Source: Cephalotus follicularis
Taxonomy: Eukaryota; Streptophyta; Magnoliopsida; Oxalidales; Cephalotaceae
Reading direction: 5' to 3'
DNA length: 64,000 bases
Assembly (NCBI GenBank): GCA_001972305.1
Contig: BDDD01003339.1
Location: 39,477 to 103,476, forward strand
A program made the position numbers and the translations under genes. Position 1 is the stretch's first letter. Each line of letters opens with the position of its first letter. This document shows positions 47,271 through 60,232 of the stretch, in pieces. The notes beneath the pieces were generated by a model. It was not told the DNA's origin and did not search any database. It worked only from the letters and a program-made list of their open reading frames with translations.

Positions 47271-49177
47271 TCAAGCCACGAAGACCTTTAGCCTAAGCCC
47301 ATCGCACTTTCGCTGTCGCTCAAGTACTACTAATGCTCATGGCATTGGTCAGTGGGTCTGCCAAAATTTGCTCACGTCGCAAATCTCTCTAGGATAATGT
47401 TTCCTCTATATACGATCTCATGAATCATATAATATAATGATAGCGTTGCTTAAGTTTAGAGCGGTAATGAGACTGGGTTCCATAGCTAGTGCAAAGGCCT
47501 CCTATCGTGGTCACTCTACACAACTGGACGAACGATAGATGGAACTACAAGAAGTTCCACAATGAACTTCCGCTACCAAACATCAACTTTTCGGTATCAT
47601 AGGTTATAACATACTCTTATTGCATGGTTGAGTCAACAGTATCCCACTATTGTAGACTCCTCCAACTCACACAGCACCTTCGTGTAGGATAATCACATAT
47701 CCTGATACGATGTCGCAATCATCCAAATCACAGATGAAATCAGAGTCAACATAACTCTTATTCAATTCACTATCTTCTCCAGATGTCAAGAAGAAATCCT
47801 GAGTCACTCTCAGATCTCTTTGACAATTCCTAGTGCCTCTCACAGAGATTGGACTGGTAATCGACTAGCCAGACCCATAGGCTTGTTCGATGTCAAGCCT
47901 AGTACAAAGTATAATATTGCATGATGTAGGCTTTAGCCAAAGATTAAGGTAACTGGCTCATACAACACTTTCCTCTGACGTCTCTTTCAACATCCTCTTG
48001 GAAAGATGAATTCCTTGGCTAATTGGCAGTAAGCCAAACGTGGAATTTAGTAATCCATACTATATCAGCACCCTACTGATGTACTGGCTTTGGGAAAGTC
48101 CGAACAACCTACTTGATCTACTCTTAAGATCTTCATTCTCAAAACGTAGGAAGTCTCTCCCAAATCCTTTTGGAGAAGTTCTTGGATAATTGTACTATAA
48201 CATACCTACAGCATTAACAATGTGTAGAATGTCATCTATGTACAGTACTAAGAAAGTGATATCCGGGACATCCTATTTACGGTAGACTTAAGGCATAGCA
48301 TCATTTTTGATAAAATACAAAACGGATGTTTCAGTTTCGGATGCTTGTATAAGGTCATACACGAACCTTAGCAGTTAGCACACACTTTGTGCTAATGTTC
48401 CTTGGATGTAAACCTCTCAGGTTTGGGACATTAAGATGTCCACTTCAAGATAGTCCTTTTTCAAGGTTATCTTGACATCCTTTTGCCATTTGTTATTTCC
48501 ATAACGAGTGGCAAAAACAAACATTATCCAAATTGACTTAATCATTACGATTTAAAGGTTTGATCCTTTTTCATTAACGCCTATCCTCCTCTTGAAGATA
48601 TTTATGGAACCATTGGGCAACTCGCCTATAGGAGCATCAACCAAGTTCCATACTCGGTGACGTATATGGCGTCCATTTCGGATTTCATGACTCCCAGCCA
48701 TGCCTCAAAAATAGTGCTCTTCACTGTTTCCTTTGTAGCTGACAAGCTCGTCATCATCGATGACTTTAGATTTATTAGTGCCTTATGCGAGAAAACCATA
48801 TTTCTCAGGCGCTGTCAAAATCTTGCCTAATCTCCTCTCACGAGGAGTACCTTACTGAGATCCTTTCCCAAATCTTGTCTTTAGAGGGTTCCATCTCTAA
48901 TTCCTCATCGTCCTATGGGCTTTCACCAGATAATAACTCACTTAGTTATACCTTACTCCCACTGCTTCCTATAAACAGGTATTCCCTCTAGGAATTTTGC
49001 AATACACGAAACAAATATCATTTGTTCGCTAGGATGGTTGAAACGAAATCCTAAGCAATTTTTAGAAATTCCCACAAAACCGGTAACGATTCGCTCGCGC
49101 CTCCAGCTTAGAAGGTTTTCGCCTTCTTACAAAAGATGGACAACCATTAACCCTCTTGGTTTAGACTGGGTTTCCTC
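47271..49177 (-). pseudogene. Decayed Copia-2 RT/RNase H region
   Basis: No long open frame remains, but short stretches read as Copia RT, notably LVLYIDDILHIVNAVGM around 48200-48260 with the Y-I-D-D catalytic motif. It lies between integrase and the polypurine tract, where RT and RNase H belong in Copia elements. Heavily decayed. Confidence 0.75.
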
Positions 49178-49546
49178 CTATTTAAAATCTTGAAAGATGT
49201 GGAGGGGACGAATTTTATAGGAATCCGGATTAGGATCTACGCTGCTGCAGCAACGTGTAATCCCAGAAGGAGATAAGATGATGAATAAAAGACATAATGG
49301 ATTTGACATATTCACGAATGTCAATTTCCTCCGTTTGGAAACATCATCACAGCATGGTGTTCCAGAAAGGATCCATTGAGAAAGAATTCTGTTATCTCTC
49401 AAATAACCCAAGAATTTTGCAGACAGGTATTCGCTTCCCCGATCAGAGCGTAATGCTCTAATGGGTTTACCCATTTGCATTTCTACTTCATATCCAAATC
49501 TCTTAACACTCTCAAAAGATTCAGATTTGTGTTTCACGCGAAACAC
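49178..49546 (-). pseudogene. Copia-2 integrase core fragment
   Basis: FRVKHKSESFESVKRFGYEV, LRSDRGSEYLSAKFLGYLRD and an SQWILSGTP block match the integrase core of Copia-1 (553-990). Broken. Confidence 0.88.
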
Positions 49547-50201
49547 TTACCGAAACCGTGACGAATCACAGTATGAAGGTAATGAAGTAGTGAACACCTT
49601 CACATGCATGGTCTGACATTATACCACAAATGTCAGTATGGATATATTACAATATGTCCACTACCTTCTCTCCACACTTGGAGAAAAGAAGATTTGGTCA
49701 TTACACCAATCAAACATGATGTACACGTTGGAAGGGACTCCCCGTCCTGGATGTCCAAAAGTCCATCCTTAACCAAGCGTGTTTATCTAGCCTCGCTAGA
49801 ATGACCCAATGAATAATGCAAAAGATTGTGAAGGATTTATATCATATCACTCATAGTCTTTTATTATTAATTCCTTGCTCAATAGCTAATGCTATTGTTT
49901 GATTAGTATTTAAGACTTAAAACCCATTATCTAGTTAATCAGTGCCGACTGATACACAACCAGAGAATAATAGCCACTATCCATTTGTAATAAATAAAAA
50001 GCTCTCAGTTTTACTAAATATACATTGAATATGCTAATCAAAGTTTAGAACAAAAGTTCTTAACAATGTTTATAAAGGTTAAGTCTATATACAAAATCCA
50101 CATTGCTTTACATATATATACAAATCAATATATCGTACAACATAAAAGTAGATCCTCGATCTTCATGTCATAGGTCCATTGCATCCTCAGCTCCCAGCTG
50201 C
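49547..50201 (-). other. Decayed Copia-2 pol between integrase and protease
   Basis: No open frame of note. The sequence parallels 1000-1538 of Copia-1 in order and in several blocks (for example near 49740-49815), so it is the pre-integrase part of pol. Confidence 0.6.
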
Positions 50202-50522
50202 CTAGCTCCTCTTAGCATCCTGCAAAGAGTTACAAATGTTAGTCTCAAAACTTGAGTACACAACCCAAATTGAACTTACATTGTAAGCTAAGTGGAATAT
50301 AAAAATTATGATGGTACCTAACCCCGAGCCACCATCTGCAATGGAAGCAAGAAATTGTTCGCAATTTCTCTTCCAGTATCCTAACTTCCAATATAGAAGC
50401 AGGATTTCTCCTTTAATAAGCTTTTTAATCCTGTAATGAATGGTATCCACAAAACACGTGAAGTGGTTCCTTTTCCTTCTTCCTTATGGGCTCCTTGCAC
50501 TGTGGAACTGGTTCATACCACT
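50202..50522 (-). pseudogene. Copia-2 gag knuckle and protease start
   Basis: A zinc-knuckle-like YWKLGYWKRNCEQF block is followed by YNVSSIWVVYSSFETNICNS, which aligns with the Copia protease entry (WVVDTG...ICN). The lysine-rich stretch before it continues toward gag at 51850. The LTR at 50523-51849 separates the two parts. Confidence 0.78.
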
Positions 50523-51849
50523 TGTTCGAAAGTAAATAGTTTCAGGCAACTAGGGTTTAGGGTGACTGATTTTAAAAATCAGATTCCAACATAAAGAACA
50601 CCCATAACCATTACCTAAAATTGTCCCAAGTTGGCCCTAGGATCACTAATTGGACATGTAAAAGACCACATGGCCGATCCAAGCATGGGAGGGTTTGGTT
50701 GGCCTGGGGTTTTCCAACCCCAAAAAAGGCCAACTAGGTGAATGGATATGATTAGCACACTCTACCCTAACCCATTCCCAAACTTTGTCTAACCCTTAAA
50801 AGGAGAGCTAGGGTTCGGCATAACCCTAGACATAACATACAACTTGCATATAAACAAATCATCTAGAGCTTGGCAAAGCTCTAGGAACAACACACACACC
50901 ACTTCCACAAAGAAAGTAAAGGTGAAGGATGATAGATTGTATATATATTGATTTCCTTCAAAGAAAGTAGGGTTCGGAATAATGTCACCCCCAGGTAAAG
51001 CTGCGATAACTATAAATTCATGTACGCACTGCGACTATCGGCATACTATCCCAGAAAACCCTATTCAAGTCTGCCTATACCTGGCCAGGAATTTTAAGTG
51101 TACAACGGACATAAATAATATAGAGCCGGTCACCCTCTTATGGGTGTGACGATTCCTTATTGCGAACTCACCCATACATCTCAATGAAGTTTCCACAAGA
51201 CCCAAAGACAACCCTTTTGCCAGCACGTGGATAGTGCTAGGGAAGGAGGAAATCAAAGTCAAGCAGTTGCAACACAATGCGTGCCAGCCGCTCAGGTCTA
51301 AGGACACAACGTAGCTCCACGAATGGTCTACTAGTCACCGTAGACTATACACTACCGATACTATAGGAATCCTATTAACATAGGTAAAACTTTCCAAATA
51401 GGTTTCCTATGGTGGGTCTGTTCAGTGACATGCTCCTTGCATGCACCCCGCATCAGCTTTAGGGTAAACCCAAATGGCAACGAGATGATCCATCCTCCAC
51501 TAAACCTAGGAGCAAGCATAATACGACAAGTCTTTACGGTTCATCTATTGCCCAAAAAGTGAACCTATGACTTGGAACATTTTGTCACAAGAGAATAAGG
51601 ATCTCATTCTCATAACCTCTCAGGCATGAGATCCAACCCTTTTTTGACAGGGCACTATATGTGTACTCGAATGACATGGTGATCATCTGATCCATTTAAG
51701 ATGGTTTGGGATAATACATATAGTATGGTTTGCCATTGGTAAATTAATTATGCACATAAACATAAAGTGAATACAGATCATATAAATAGAAAGTGTTTGT
51801 ACAAGCTGAATACCACATCGTGGCATGCAGGGACACCCCAACTCCAACA
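50523..51849 (-). mobile_element. Copia LTR inside Copia-2 gag
   Basis: The part 50956-51849 is homologous to the inner two-fifths of the Copia-2 LTR (for example the blocks near 55215 and 56100) and ends ...CTCCAACA, while 50523-50955 is different. It interrupts gag. TG...CA ends are plausible, but no clean target repeat is seen, so the exact ends are uncertain. Confidence 0.65.
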
Positions 51850-52088
51850 CTCGATCCACCTCTCCCTGAGGTTGTTCCAGAAGAATGAATAGGTATCACA
51901 GATTGTTTTGATCCAGACTGGTCCAAAACTACCTTATCACTCCACGACTGTGTGCCAAACAACTCTTCAAGTTGTATCAACACGGCACATAAGGTCTTTG
52001 AAGAAATACATAGCGTTTGCCAGTTTGGCATCAAGGCAACACTCACCATGTATTGAGTTCTATGATCGTCGTCCCACCACTTAGCCAC
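51850..52088 (-). pseudogene. Copia-2 gag fragment
   Basis: KWWDDDHRTQYMVSVALMPN and LCAVLIQLEELFGTQSW match the mid part of Copia gag (compare LLHLEEMYGAESRTQRF in Copia-1). It ends at the LTR insertion. Confidence 0.8.
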
Positions 52089-53706
52089 CCCGGCCTTGTC
52101 ATGGTTAGATACAGTGATCTCTAATGTGGGGGTATCTCAGTCATAACACGAATAACTCTCGCGCTCGTGAGTACCATGCACAACCATTCAAAGAACGTGG
52201 ATTATGTCCCTTAAGAAAATATAAAACATGCCAAATAACGGTGTTGTCTTCCATTTGAGTATATAGAATATGTTATCTAACTACCTATTAGAAGAAACAA
52301 GAGAGTAATTTAGCAGATTATTCAATTTTATGTTATTACCAAAATTCTTGGTCTTTAGTATTTATGGCTCCTCCCACTACTCTAATCGTATCCCACACCT
52401 CCATGTGGAAATCGGGAAGCACCCACTTCGTAGTGGGGATTGGAATCTATTTCGCATATTATGGTCTTCGCTGAGCAAAACAAACTATAATACCAAATAG
52501 GTAGGCTTTAAAGTCCAATTTACATTAGGGCCTCGCCCTTGATATGCAAGATCCGATACATCATTCGGCCTCCCGACCCATACAATCCACCGCTGAGCAG
52601 CGCTAATAGTATGAACTCAGTATAAGTCCGTACCCACAATCCTCAAAGAAATGAACCAGTTTTGATATCCACTAGGAGGCTAGTCAGAATACCAAAACTT
52701 AGTTATTTCCTTCCAGTGCTACCTTAGTACTGAAGCTGAACAGTAATGGTCATACGGGGGACCTCTGCTGAGCAGTGTCATCCCCAATATATCCATACCC
52801 GTCAACAAAGATTATGGAAGGCCAACGATGGAGCACCCTTATGCCCCACCCCTTTTGGACTTATTTTTCACAATTGGAGGAATTTGTGGTCTCATCAAAT
52901 TTTAAATTACCAAAGCCGTTTATTAAATCAATTTTAATCTTCCAATCCATTTGGAACGACTTATTATGCTTGACATGTTTGGATTGTTTGCAAAAAGTAA
53001 ACATCCATCTAATGCATCCTATGATCCACATAGAAATAAAAATGGTCTGGCTAGGGATTAAAACTATGAGAGATCACACGAGCGAATGTGACCCCTCGAT
53101 CTCCTAGGTGAACTATTCAAAACTACTTTATTACAAAATGCACCATGCATACATGGCCTTTACTTGGTCTTGCAATTTCCTTGATCTCCCTCTTCAAGCT
53201 CCTTTGCGATTCTTCTCTTCTTTTATTTACAAAAATTAAATTTTACAAAAAATACATTTAAAAATAAAGAATAGAATACAAATGGAGGGAGAGAGAGAAT
53301 AACACAAAAAGGAAAAATGGTGCACGCAGGCAACCATATCACAGACAAAATAAAGTACATGATAATAAAGCAAATTTAAACCATCCACGAAAGAAACCAA
53401 AAGCTAGGTTCAATCCCATTGCCTACCATCATGCATATGACATTTAAATCTATATCCACAATAGAATTTAAATAAACACAAGCAATTTCAATTTCCTATG
53501 ACCAATCGAAATAATCTCAAGATTATCGATATTCAAATAAAACTCCCACTAAATTATTTAAAATCTAGTTTCCCTCGGTTTAAGAAAAACTGAATTTTAT
53601 AAAACAACAATGGGAAGGGAATTAAATTAGAATATCCACTACTTTAATCATTCCAAAATAGTCACCAAAAATCAAAATCGTAGTCCAATTGATATTAAAA
53701 CGGATC
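52089..53706 (-). other. Copia-2 leader between primer site and gag
   Basis: A non-coding stretch of about 1.6 kb, parallel in order and in short blocks to the Copia-1 leader (16208-17901), for example the CTTTAGTAYTTATG and TCCCACTACTCTAATCG blocks near 52350-52390. Unlike Copia-1, no GTCGAC palindrome array is seen here. Confidence 0.65.
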
Positions 53707-53718
53707 GCTCTGATACCA
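53707..53718 (-). other. Primer-binding site of Copia-2
   Basis: Complement of TGGTATCAGAGC, two bases from the 5' LTR edge at 53721. Confidence 0.93.
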
Positions 53719-53720
53719 CT

Positions 53721-56134
53721 TGTTGGATCTCGGGAGGGGTCCCGGTCGATTTTGGGTCTAGGATGCAAGTGTGTATAATTTTTAATTTTTCAAAAACACC
53801 AAGATTCGCAAGTCTAGGTTCACAATTACATCTTACTACTAAAATCTATTAGCCTAAGATCTCTGTTTAATATTCAATCGAACAAATATCACAGTCAAGC
53901 ATACATCCACTTTTCACAACATAAACACAGCGGAAACATATAAAAAGAAATCATACCAACGTTGGCGGATCCATCACTTTGCCGCTACATGCTTGCTGAA
54001 GCAACTGCCTGTTACCGGCTCCACTGCCGGTTTCTGGCCAGTCCACGAAAAATTCATCCAAGACACCAACAGACTCCTGGAGCTCCGATCTATCCACTGG
54101 TGGCGGAGAAACGGCGGGAAGCGCCCCGGAACGGCGGTGGTGGCGCAGGCAGTGGCGGAGACAATGCGGGTCAACCCGACCCTGCGAAAACGGGGTTTCC
54201 GTGACATCGGACCACCACCACCAGCCATGAAATCTTGCGATCTACACAGCTGGACCAAAGACCCGCCGTGAATCGGCGTGGAATGCTGACCCACGGCGAA
54301 CAGCGCTCCAAGTCGATAGGGTCGACCCGAAGTGCAAACACTGGCCAAACAACGGCCGGTCACACCTTGTCTAGGGTCAAACTAGGTAGAGCCGAGGCGG
54401 CTCCACCTACCGTGACCACCGGAGGCGGAAGAGAAGGCCGGCAACAGTGGGTGACACGAAAAATGCATCGGCCAAAACAGAGAGAAACGGGGGAGAAAAG
54501 AGAAGGAGAAAGAGAGGAGGACTCAACGTGAACGAGCATGTCCTCTTCCCTGGTCACCGACGCCACTCGCGCCGTCAACAACGGCCGGGAAGCGCGCCTG
54601 GCGCACTGAGCACGCATAACATGCTCAGTCTCTCTTTCTCTCGGTAGGTAGCGCACCGGTGCGCCAAAAGCCAAGCCTCAAAAAATGAAAAATTCCACTT
54701 TTGACTTAGTCAAAATTAGACTTAATGCAATTTTGGACATTTTCCCTTTTATAATAAAAGTTTCTCTATGTTTAAATTATGTGCACCCTGCACAACGTAT
54801 GTTAGACATACTACCACTGTGGGATCTCTTGATATATCAATTTTATATAACGGTGATAAATAAATAAATAAAAACCACTAATATCAAATTAATATATACT
54901 AGCTTAAAAACTAGATTTCCCGCAGAGCTAGCATGTGTGCAACACGTATCGCTTTTCCAATAATCAGGTGGGACCCGAAAGCCCGGTTTGAATCTGGTAC
55001 AACTATAAATTTCTCAGAACATCCCATGAGTTCTGGTACGACTATCCCAATAGTCCTCGACTATTAAAACAGCCCCGGTGTGGATCCCATCACCGCCCGG
55101 ATCCGTAGAATAAACTACCTCTATAATTCGACATCTAGTAAACCAGTACTTTATCCAGTCATCGGCATTGGTCTCATGTATCCTACGTCATACTTAGCTC
55201 CGACCGCGACCTAGGGTTCGGAATAATGTCACCACTAGGTAAAGTCGCGATAACTATAAATTCACGTACGCATTGAGACTTTCGGCAAACATCCCCGGAA
55301 ACCCCATTTCCAGTCTGCCTATGCCTGATTAGGGTTTCATGAATCTCAAAGAATATAAATAATATAGAGCCAATCACCCTTCATACGGTGTGACGATCCC
55401 TTATTGTGAACTCGCCCATACATCTCAATGAAGCTCCCATAAGGCCCAACGACAACCCTTTTTCCAGCACGTGGCTAGTGCTGGGGAAGGCGGAAATCAA
55501 AGCCAGGCAGTTACAACACAATGCATGCCAGCCGCTCAGGCCTGAGGACACAACGTAGTCCAGGAATGGTCTACTAGTCACCATAGACTATACGCTACCG
55601 AGACAATAGGAATCCTATTGACATAGGTATGACTTTCCAAATAGGTTTCCTATGGTGGGTCTGTTCAGTCTCATGCTCCTTGGCACGAACCCCACATTAT
55701 GCTTTAGGATAAATCCAAATGGTAATGAGATAGTCCATCCTCTACTAAACCCGGGAGAAAGCATAATACGATAAGTCTTTGCGGGTCATCTATTTCCCTA
55801 AGAAAGTGAACCTATGACTTGGAACGTTCTGTCAGAAGGGAGTAAGGATCTCATTCTCATAACCTCTCAGGCATGAGATCCAAGCCCTCGAACGACAGGG
55901 CACCATATGTGTACTCGAATGACATGGTGATCACCCGATCCATTTAGAATGGTTTGGGATATACATATAGCGGGTTGCCATTGTGATTGAATATACACTA
56001 TAAAACACAAAAAGGAATTCAGATTGTATAAATAGAGAGTGTAATACCCCGTAGCTTACGGAGTGCATCTCATACATACATATATATTTATGCAGAGCCA
56101 CCTCGTGGCATGCAGGGACACCCTTACTCTAACA
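53721..56134 (-). repeat. 5' LTR of Copia-2
   Basis: 2,414 bp, TGTTGGATCTCGGG... to ...CTCTAACA, followed by the target repeat AATCA. A GC-rich section (about 53960-54660) gives chance open frames on both strands. A (TAAA)n run is near 54857. Confidence 0.93.
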
Positions 56135-56139
56135 AATCA

Positions 56140-56863
56140 ATCTCTTCCTGATAATTTTTACCTTATTAGTGGTCTCTTGAACAATCTCAGGTCCCAACAC
56201 TTGTGTTTCACCCACTTCATCCCAGCATATTGGTGATCTATATTTCCTTCCATACAAGGCTTCATAAGGAGCCATCCCAATGCTAGAGTGATAGTTGTTG
56301 TTGTAAGAGAATTCAACAAGTGAAATATGATCCTCCTAGCTCCCAGCAGAGTCAATAACACAAGCCCGAAGCATATCCTCAAGGGTGTGAATAGTATGTT
56401 CCGACTGTCCATCAATTTGGGGGTGAAATGCAGTACTGAAATTTAGAGTTGTTCCCATTGCTGCTTGAAACTTCTTCCAAAACCTGGAAGTAAACCTTTC
56501 ATCACGGTCACAAACAATGCTGACCAGCACTCCATGTAGCTTCACAATCTCCCGTATATATAATCGAGCCAACTTCTCGATGGAATATGTCATGTTCATC
56601 GGAAGAAAGTGAGCATACTTGATAAGTCTGTCCACGAAAATCCAGACTGCTTCATGTCTATTCTGTGACCTCGGTAGACCCGACACAAAGTCCATGGTCA
56701 CATGCTCCCACTTCCACTCAACCACTGGTAAGGACTGTAACAAACTGGCAGGCTTCTGATGCTCGGCCTTCACTCTCTGGCAAGGCAGACACCTTGCCAC
56801 ATACTCTACAATGTCTCTTTTCATACCACTCCACCAGTAGTTCCTCTTCATGTTGTGCCACAT
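56140..56863 (-). pseudogene. Element F integrase
   Basis: MKRNYWWSGMKRDIVEYVAR and CLPCQRVKAEHQKPASLLQS (zinc-binding segment), TMDFVSGLPRSQNRHEAVWI, VCDRDERFTSRFWKKFQAAM, FHPQIDGQSEHTIHTLEDML. It is clearly homologous to the integrases of A and C but more diverged. Element order continues at 35487 on the far side of Copia-2. Broken. Confidence 0.9.
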
Positions 56864-57478
56864 CTTAGAACTCCCTAGATGAACACTATATTGTGATTTA
56901 TGAGCTTGCTATAGTAGCTCATTCCTTATGCCCTCATCATCCGGAACACAAACTCTCCCTCGGAACCTCAGTATGCCATCTTAATGTACAGAGAATTCAG
57001 AATCGGAATCTAGGTTCTCCCAAACATTCCATAATTCGGTGTCACTATACTGGGCAGTCAGAATACAATCAAGAAGTTTCGGTTGCGCTCTAAGATTAGC
57101 CACAACAACCCCTTTGGAAACCATGAACGGATTCCATCTCTGAAAATCCTCCAACAGCTTCCACTGTGACACTATCGCACCAGCAATCATTTCCTTGCAA
57201 CACAGCGCATCAGCAACTACATTAGCATTCCCTGGGAGGTATTGAATATTACAGTTATAGTCATTGAAGAATTCAACCCACCTTCTCTATCTCATGTTCA
57301 ATTCCTTCTAAGAAAACAGATACTTCAAACTTTTGTGGTCAGTGAATATCTCAAATTGTGCACCATAGAGATAATGTCGCCATTTCTGCAAAGGAAACAC
57401 TATGGCAGCCAACTCAAGATCATGTATGGGATAGTTCTCCTCGTACGGATTCAACTTCCTCGATGCATATACAATCAC
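56864..57478 (-). pseudogene. Element F RNase H-integrase linker
   Basis: The minus-strand frame at 56981-57190 reads SQWKLLEDFQRWNPFMVSKG, the linker that follows the ADALSRK block in elements A and C. The stretch near 57240-57478 covers the end of RNase H in decayed form. Confidence 0.75.
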
Positions 57479-57910
57479 TCAACCACGCTTCATAAGGACA
57501 CATTCCAATCCTTTCCCAGAAGCGTCGCCATAGACAGTAAGATAATAATTACCCTCATGTAATGCCAACACAGGAGCCGATACCAACTGACTCTTCATTT
57601 CTTGGAAGCTTGCTTCACAAGCATCATCCCATACAAAACTCGACTTCTTCTGAGTCAACCGAGTCAACGGACCAGCAATCCTTGAGAACCCCTCAATAAG
57701 CCTCCGGTAGTTGCCAGCCAATCCTAAGAAGCTACAAACCTCTATAACATTCTTCGGTTGGGGCCAATCCACAATGCTTTCTATCTTCGAAGGATCCACC
57801 GATAATCCTTCACTCAACACAATATGACCCAGAAAAGTCACACGATCTATCCATAATTCACACTTACTGAATTTGGCAAATAACCGTTTCTTCCTCAGTG
57901 TCTTCAACAC
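57479..57910 (-). pseudogene. Element F RT connection and RNase H
   Basis: [56 protein letters not shown] and [17 protein letters not shown] follow in order, as in A and C. Confidence 0.9.
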
Positions 57911-57913
57911 AAT

Positions 57914-58369
57914 TCAAAGATGTTGCATGTGCTCCTCCACACTCTTGGAATATATCAAAATGTCGTCTAGAAAGATAACGATGAACTGATCAAGATAAGG
58001 CTGTAACACTCTATTCATTAAACACATGAATGCTGCTGGAGCATTCGTGAAACGAAACGGTAATATCAGGAACTCATAATGTCCATATCTGGTTCGAAAA
58101 GCAGTCATTTCAACATCCCCATTACGGATCCTCAATTGATGATAACCTGTTCTCAAGTCAAGCTTGGAGTATACAGTCGAGCCTTGCATTTGATCGAACA
58201 ATTCCTCGATGTGTGGCAGAGGATAATTGTTCTTTACTATTACCTTATTCAACAATCTGTAATCGATGCACAGCCTCATCGATGCATCTTTCTTTTTCAC
58301 AAATAGCACCGGTGCTATCCACGGTGATACACTCAGTCTAATGAACCCCTTGTCGAGATAATCCTGTAA
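57914..58369 (-). pseudogene. Element F RT core
   Basis: [60 protein letters not shown] and [20 protein letters not shown], with the F-L-D-D catalytic motif, form a typical Ty3/Gypsy RT palm. Confidence 0.92.
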
Positions 58370-59311
58370 CTATGCCTTCAACTCCTTTAATTCAGCAGGA
58401 GCCATTCTATATGGGGCGTTAGATATAGGATCAGTTTCCGGCATCAACTCAACACTGAACTCCATATCTCTCTCCGGTGGCAAAGAAACAAGGTCATATG
58501 GAAATACATCAGGAAAATCACAGACAACATGTATCTGTTCCAAACTAGGCGTACCTTTGCTATGATCGATCACATATGCCAAGTAGACTTCACAACCCTC
58601 CTCGAGATACTTCTGTACTCGAGCATACGAAATAATCAAACCAGAAAGATTCTTCTTTCCAATAGAGTTACATTCGGTACCGTCAGGCTGATAAAAGGTC
58701 GCCATCTTGTTGTAGCAGTCAACAAAAGATCGATGAGCATAAAGCCAGTCCATCCCCAAGATAACATCGAAATCTTAGATCGGCAATATAATCAGATCAG
58801 CGAATAAATGAACCCCAGCTATCGTGATCTCACAGTCATTCAATACAGTATCAGACAGTAAGAAACTTCCAGCTGGAGTGTTCACCTCGAGCACATAGGG
58901 TAAACAAGAAGTAATACAATGCAAATTACAGGGAAAATATGATGCAATGAATGAATGCGTAGCATCAGGGTCTATCAAAACACGTGCCAGTAAACTAGAT
59001 ATGAAGATGGTACCTCCCACCACAGAAGTAGACTCTGGTACATCTTCCTTAGCTAAAGTGTAAACTCTACCTTTCATGATTGCCTTCCCAGTATCTCTGC
59101 GTGGTTGATTAGCCACGCCACTACCACTTGCTCCAGCACCACCCTGCTGAGCCCTCATTATCGGACAGTCCTTCAGTTGATCTCCGAGAGCCTCCTTGCC
59201 CCCAATTGCCTGACCTCGATGATCCAACAAGATTATTACTTCCCTGCCCTTGTGAATGAGCTGATCTCGATTGAGAATTATGAGATCTCTCCATCCTTTT
59301 CTCATTTGCAT
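58370..59311 (-). pseudogene. Element F protease and RT entry
   Basis: From high to low coordinates: a CPIMRAQQGGAGASGSGVAN linker after gag, a protease block around FISSLLARVLID...THSFIASYF, the MGMDWLYAHRSFVDCYNKM protease end, and [15 protein letters not shown] leading into RT. It occupies the expected place between gag and RT. Confidence 0.88.
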
Positions 59312-60125
59312 CCACCTCCAGAATTCTTGCCTTCTCTATGACATCAACAAAAGAAGTCAACTATAGTACCAGCAGCTTAGATCTGATATCCGATCTCATC
59401 CCTTTTAAAAACCTCCTTATCTTCCTCGACTGACCCTCCACGAGATAGGGTGTATGCCTGGCCAGCTCAATAAATCTAGTCTGGTATTGACATATTGTCA
59501 TGTCACCTTGACGTAGCTCTAGCAATTCAGTCTCCCTCTGGTCACGCTTTTTCTATGGAACATAAGCATCCGAAAACTTTGTCTGAAATCTTTCCCAAGT
59601 TCTTCCAAGATTAAGAGATTCCCACTTCTCTTCAATCAATTCCCAACAATTGGCGGCTTCTCCCCTCAATTGGTACACTGCAAAGTTCACATTTTGTTCA
59701 TCCGTACACCCTAGAGCAGCAAAGATCTTCTCCATCTCCCTCATCCACTGTTCTGCTAAAGTGGCATCAAGCTCTCCCTTGAATATCGGAGGACTCTGTC
59801 TCATGAATCTCTCCAGATCTCTCCCGAATTCGCCAACTTGAGGAACCTTAGGTGCATTACGGTGCCCTTGATTAGCTTCGTACATACGACGCAACTCCGC
59901 CATATTCTCCGCATTGGCTTGCATTTGTTGTTGGAAGAAATCGGCCATGCGATCTAGGGCACCCATTTCTTGATGCATTGGTGGAACTTCTCTTACTTCA
60001 GGCATTGGCGGAACATTGCCCCCTTCATTCATCTGTGGGACATTAACTTCTTCATTCATTTGAGGGACATTAACTTCTTCTTCTTCTATTCTTTTCCTCC
60101 CCCGCCTACCTCTTCGACGATCCAT
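59312..60125 (-). pseudogene. Element F gag
   Basis: Starts MDRRRGRRGRKRIEEEEVNV, comparable with the MDRRRTR start of A and C. A short repeat (EEVNVPQMN, then GGNVPPMPEV) follows, then MADFFQQQMQANAENMAELR, FMRQSPPIFKGELDATLAEQ and NVNFAVYQLRGEAANCWELI, the gag family core. The N-terminal acidic repeat is specific to F in this window. Broken. Confidence 0.9.
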
Positions 60126-60216
60126 TTTGTTCCTATAATGAAAATGATGTTAATCATAAGGAACAATTTACTTATTGCCGAGGATAATATTCCAGCGATA
60201 GCTTATTTAACAATAA

Positions 60217-60228
60217 GCTCTGATACCA
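60217..60228 (-). other. Primer-binding site of element F
   Basis: Complement of TGGTATCAGAGC, next to the 5' LTR edge at 60233. Confidence 0.92.
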
Positions 60229-60232
60229 TACT

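Larger units (their letters stand above)
35541..56134 (-). mobile_element. Ty1/Copia element (Copia-2), heavily nested
   Basis: The target repeat AATCA at 35536-35540 and 56135-56139 defines one insertion in the pol of element F. The 5' LTR is 53721-56134 (2,414 bp) and the primer site 53707-53718. A leader, gag, protease, integrase and RT relics follow, then a 3' LTR in two parts (35541-35779, 45376-47254) separated by Gypsy pieces. Gag is also interrupted by an LTR at 50523-51849. It is related to Copia-1 in gag, integrase and leader. Broken in many places. Confidence 0.88.

Noticed and set aside
50518-51854. Exact target duplication for the LTR inside Copia-2 gag
   Set aside because: CCACT on the left and CTCGA on the right do not match, so the boundaries stay approximate.
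53962-54674. GC-rich overlapping open frames, possible captured host gene
   Set aside because: They lie inside the Copia-2 5' LTR, recur in diverged form in the 3' LTR, run on both strands and show no known domain.
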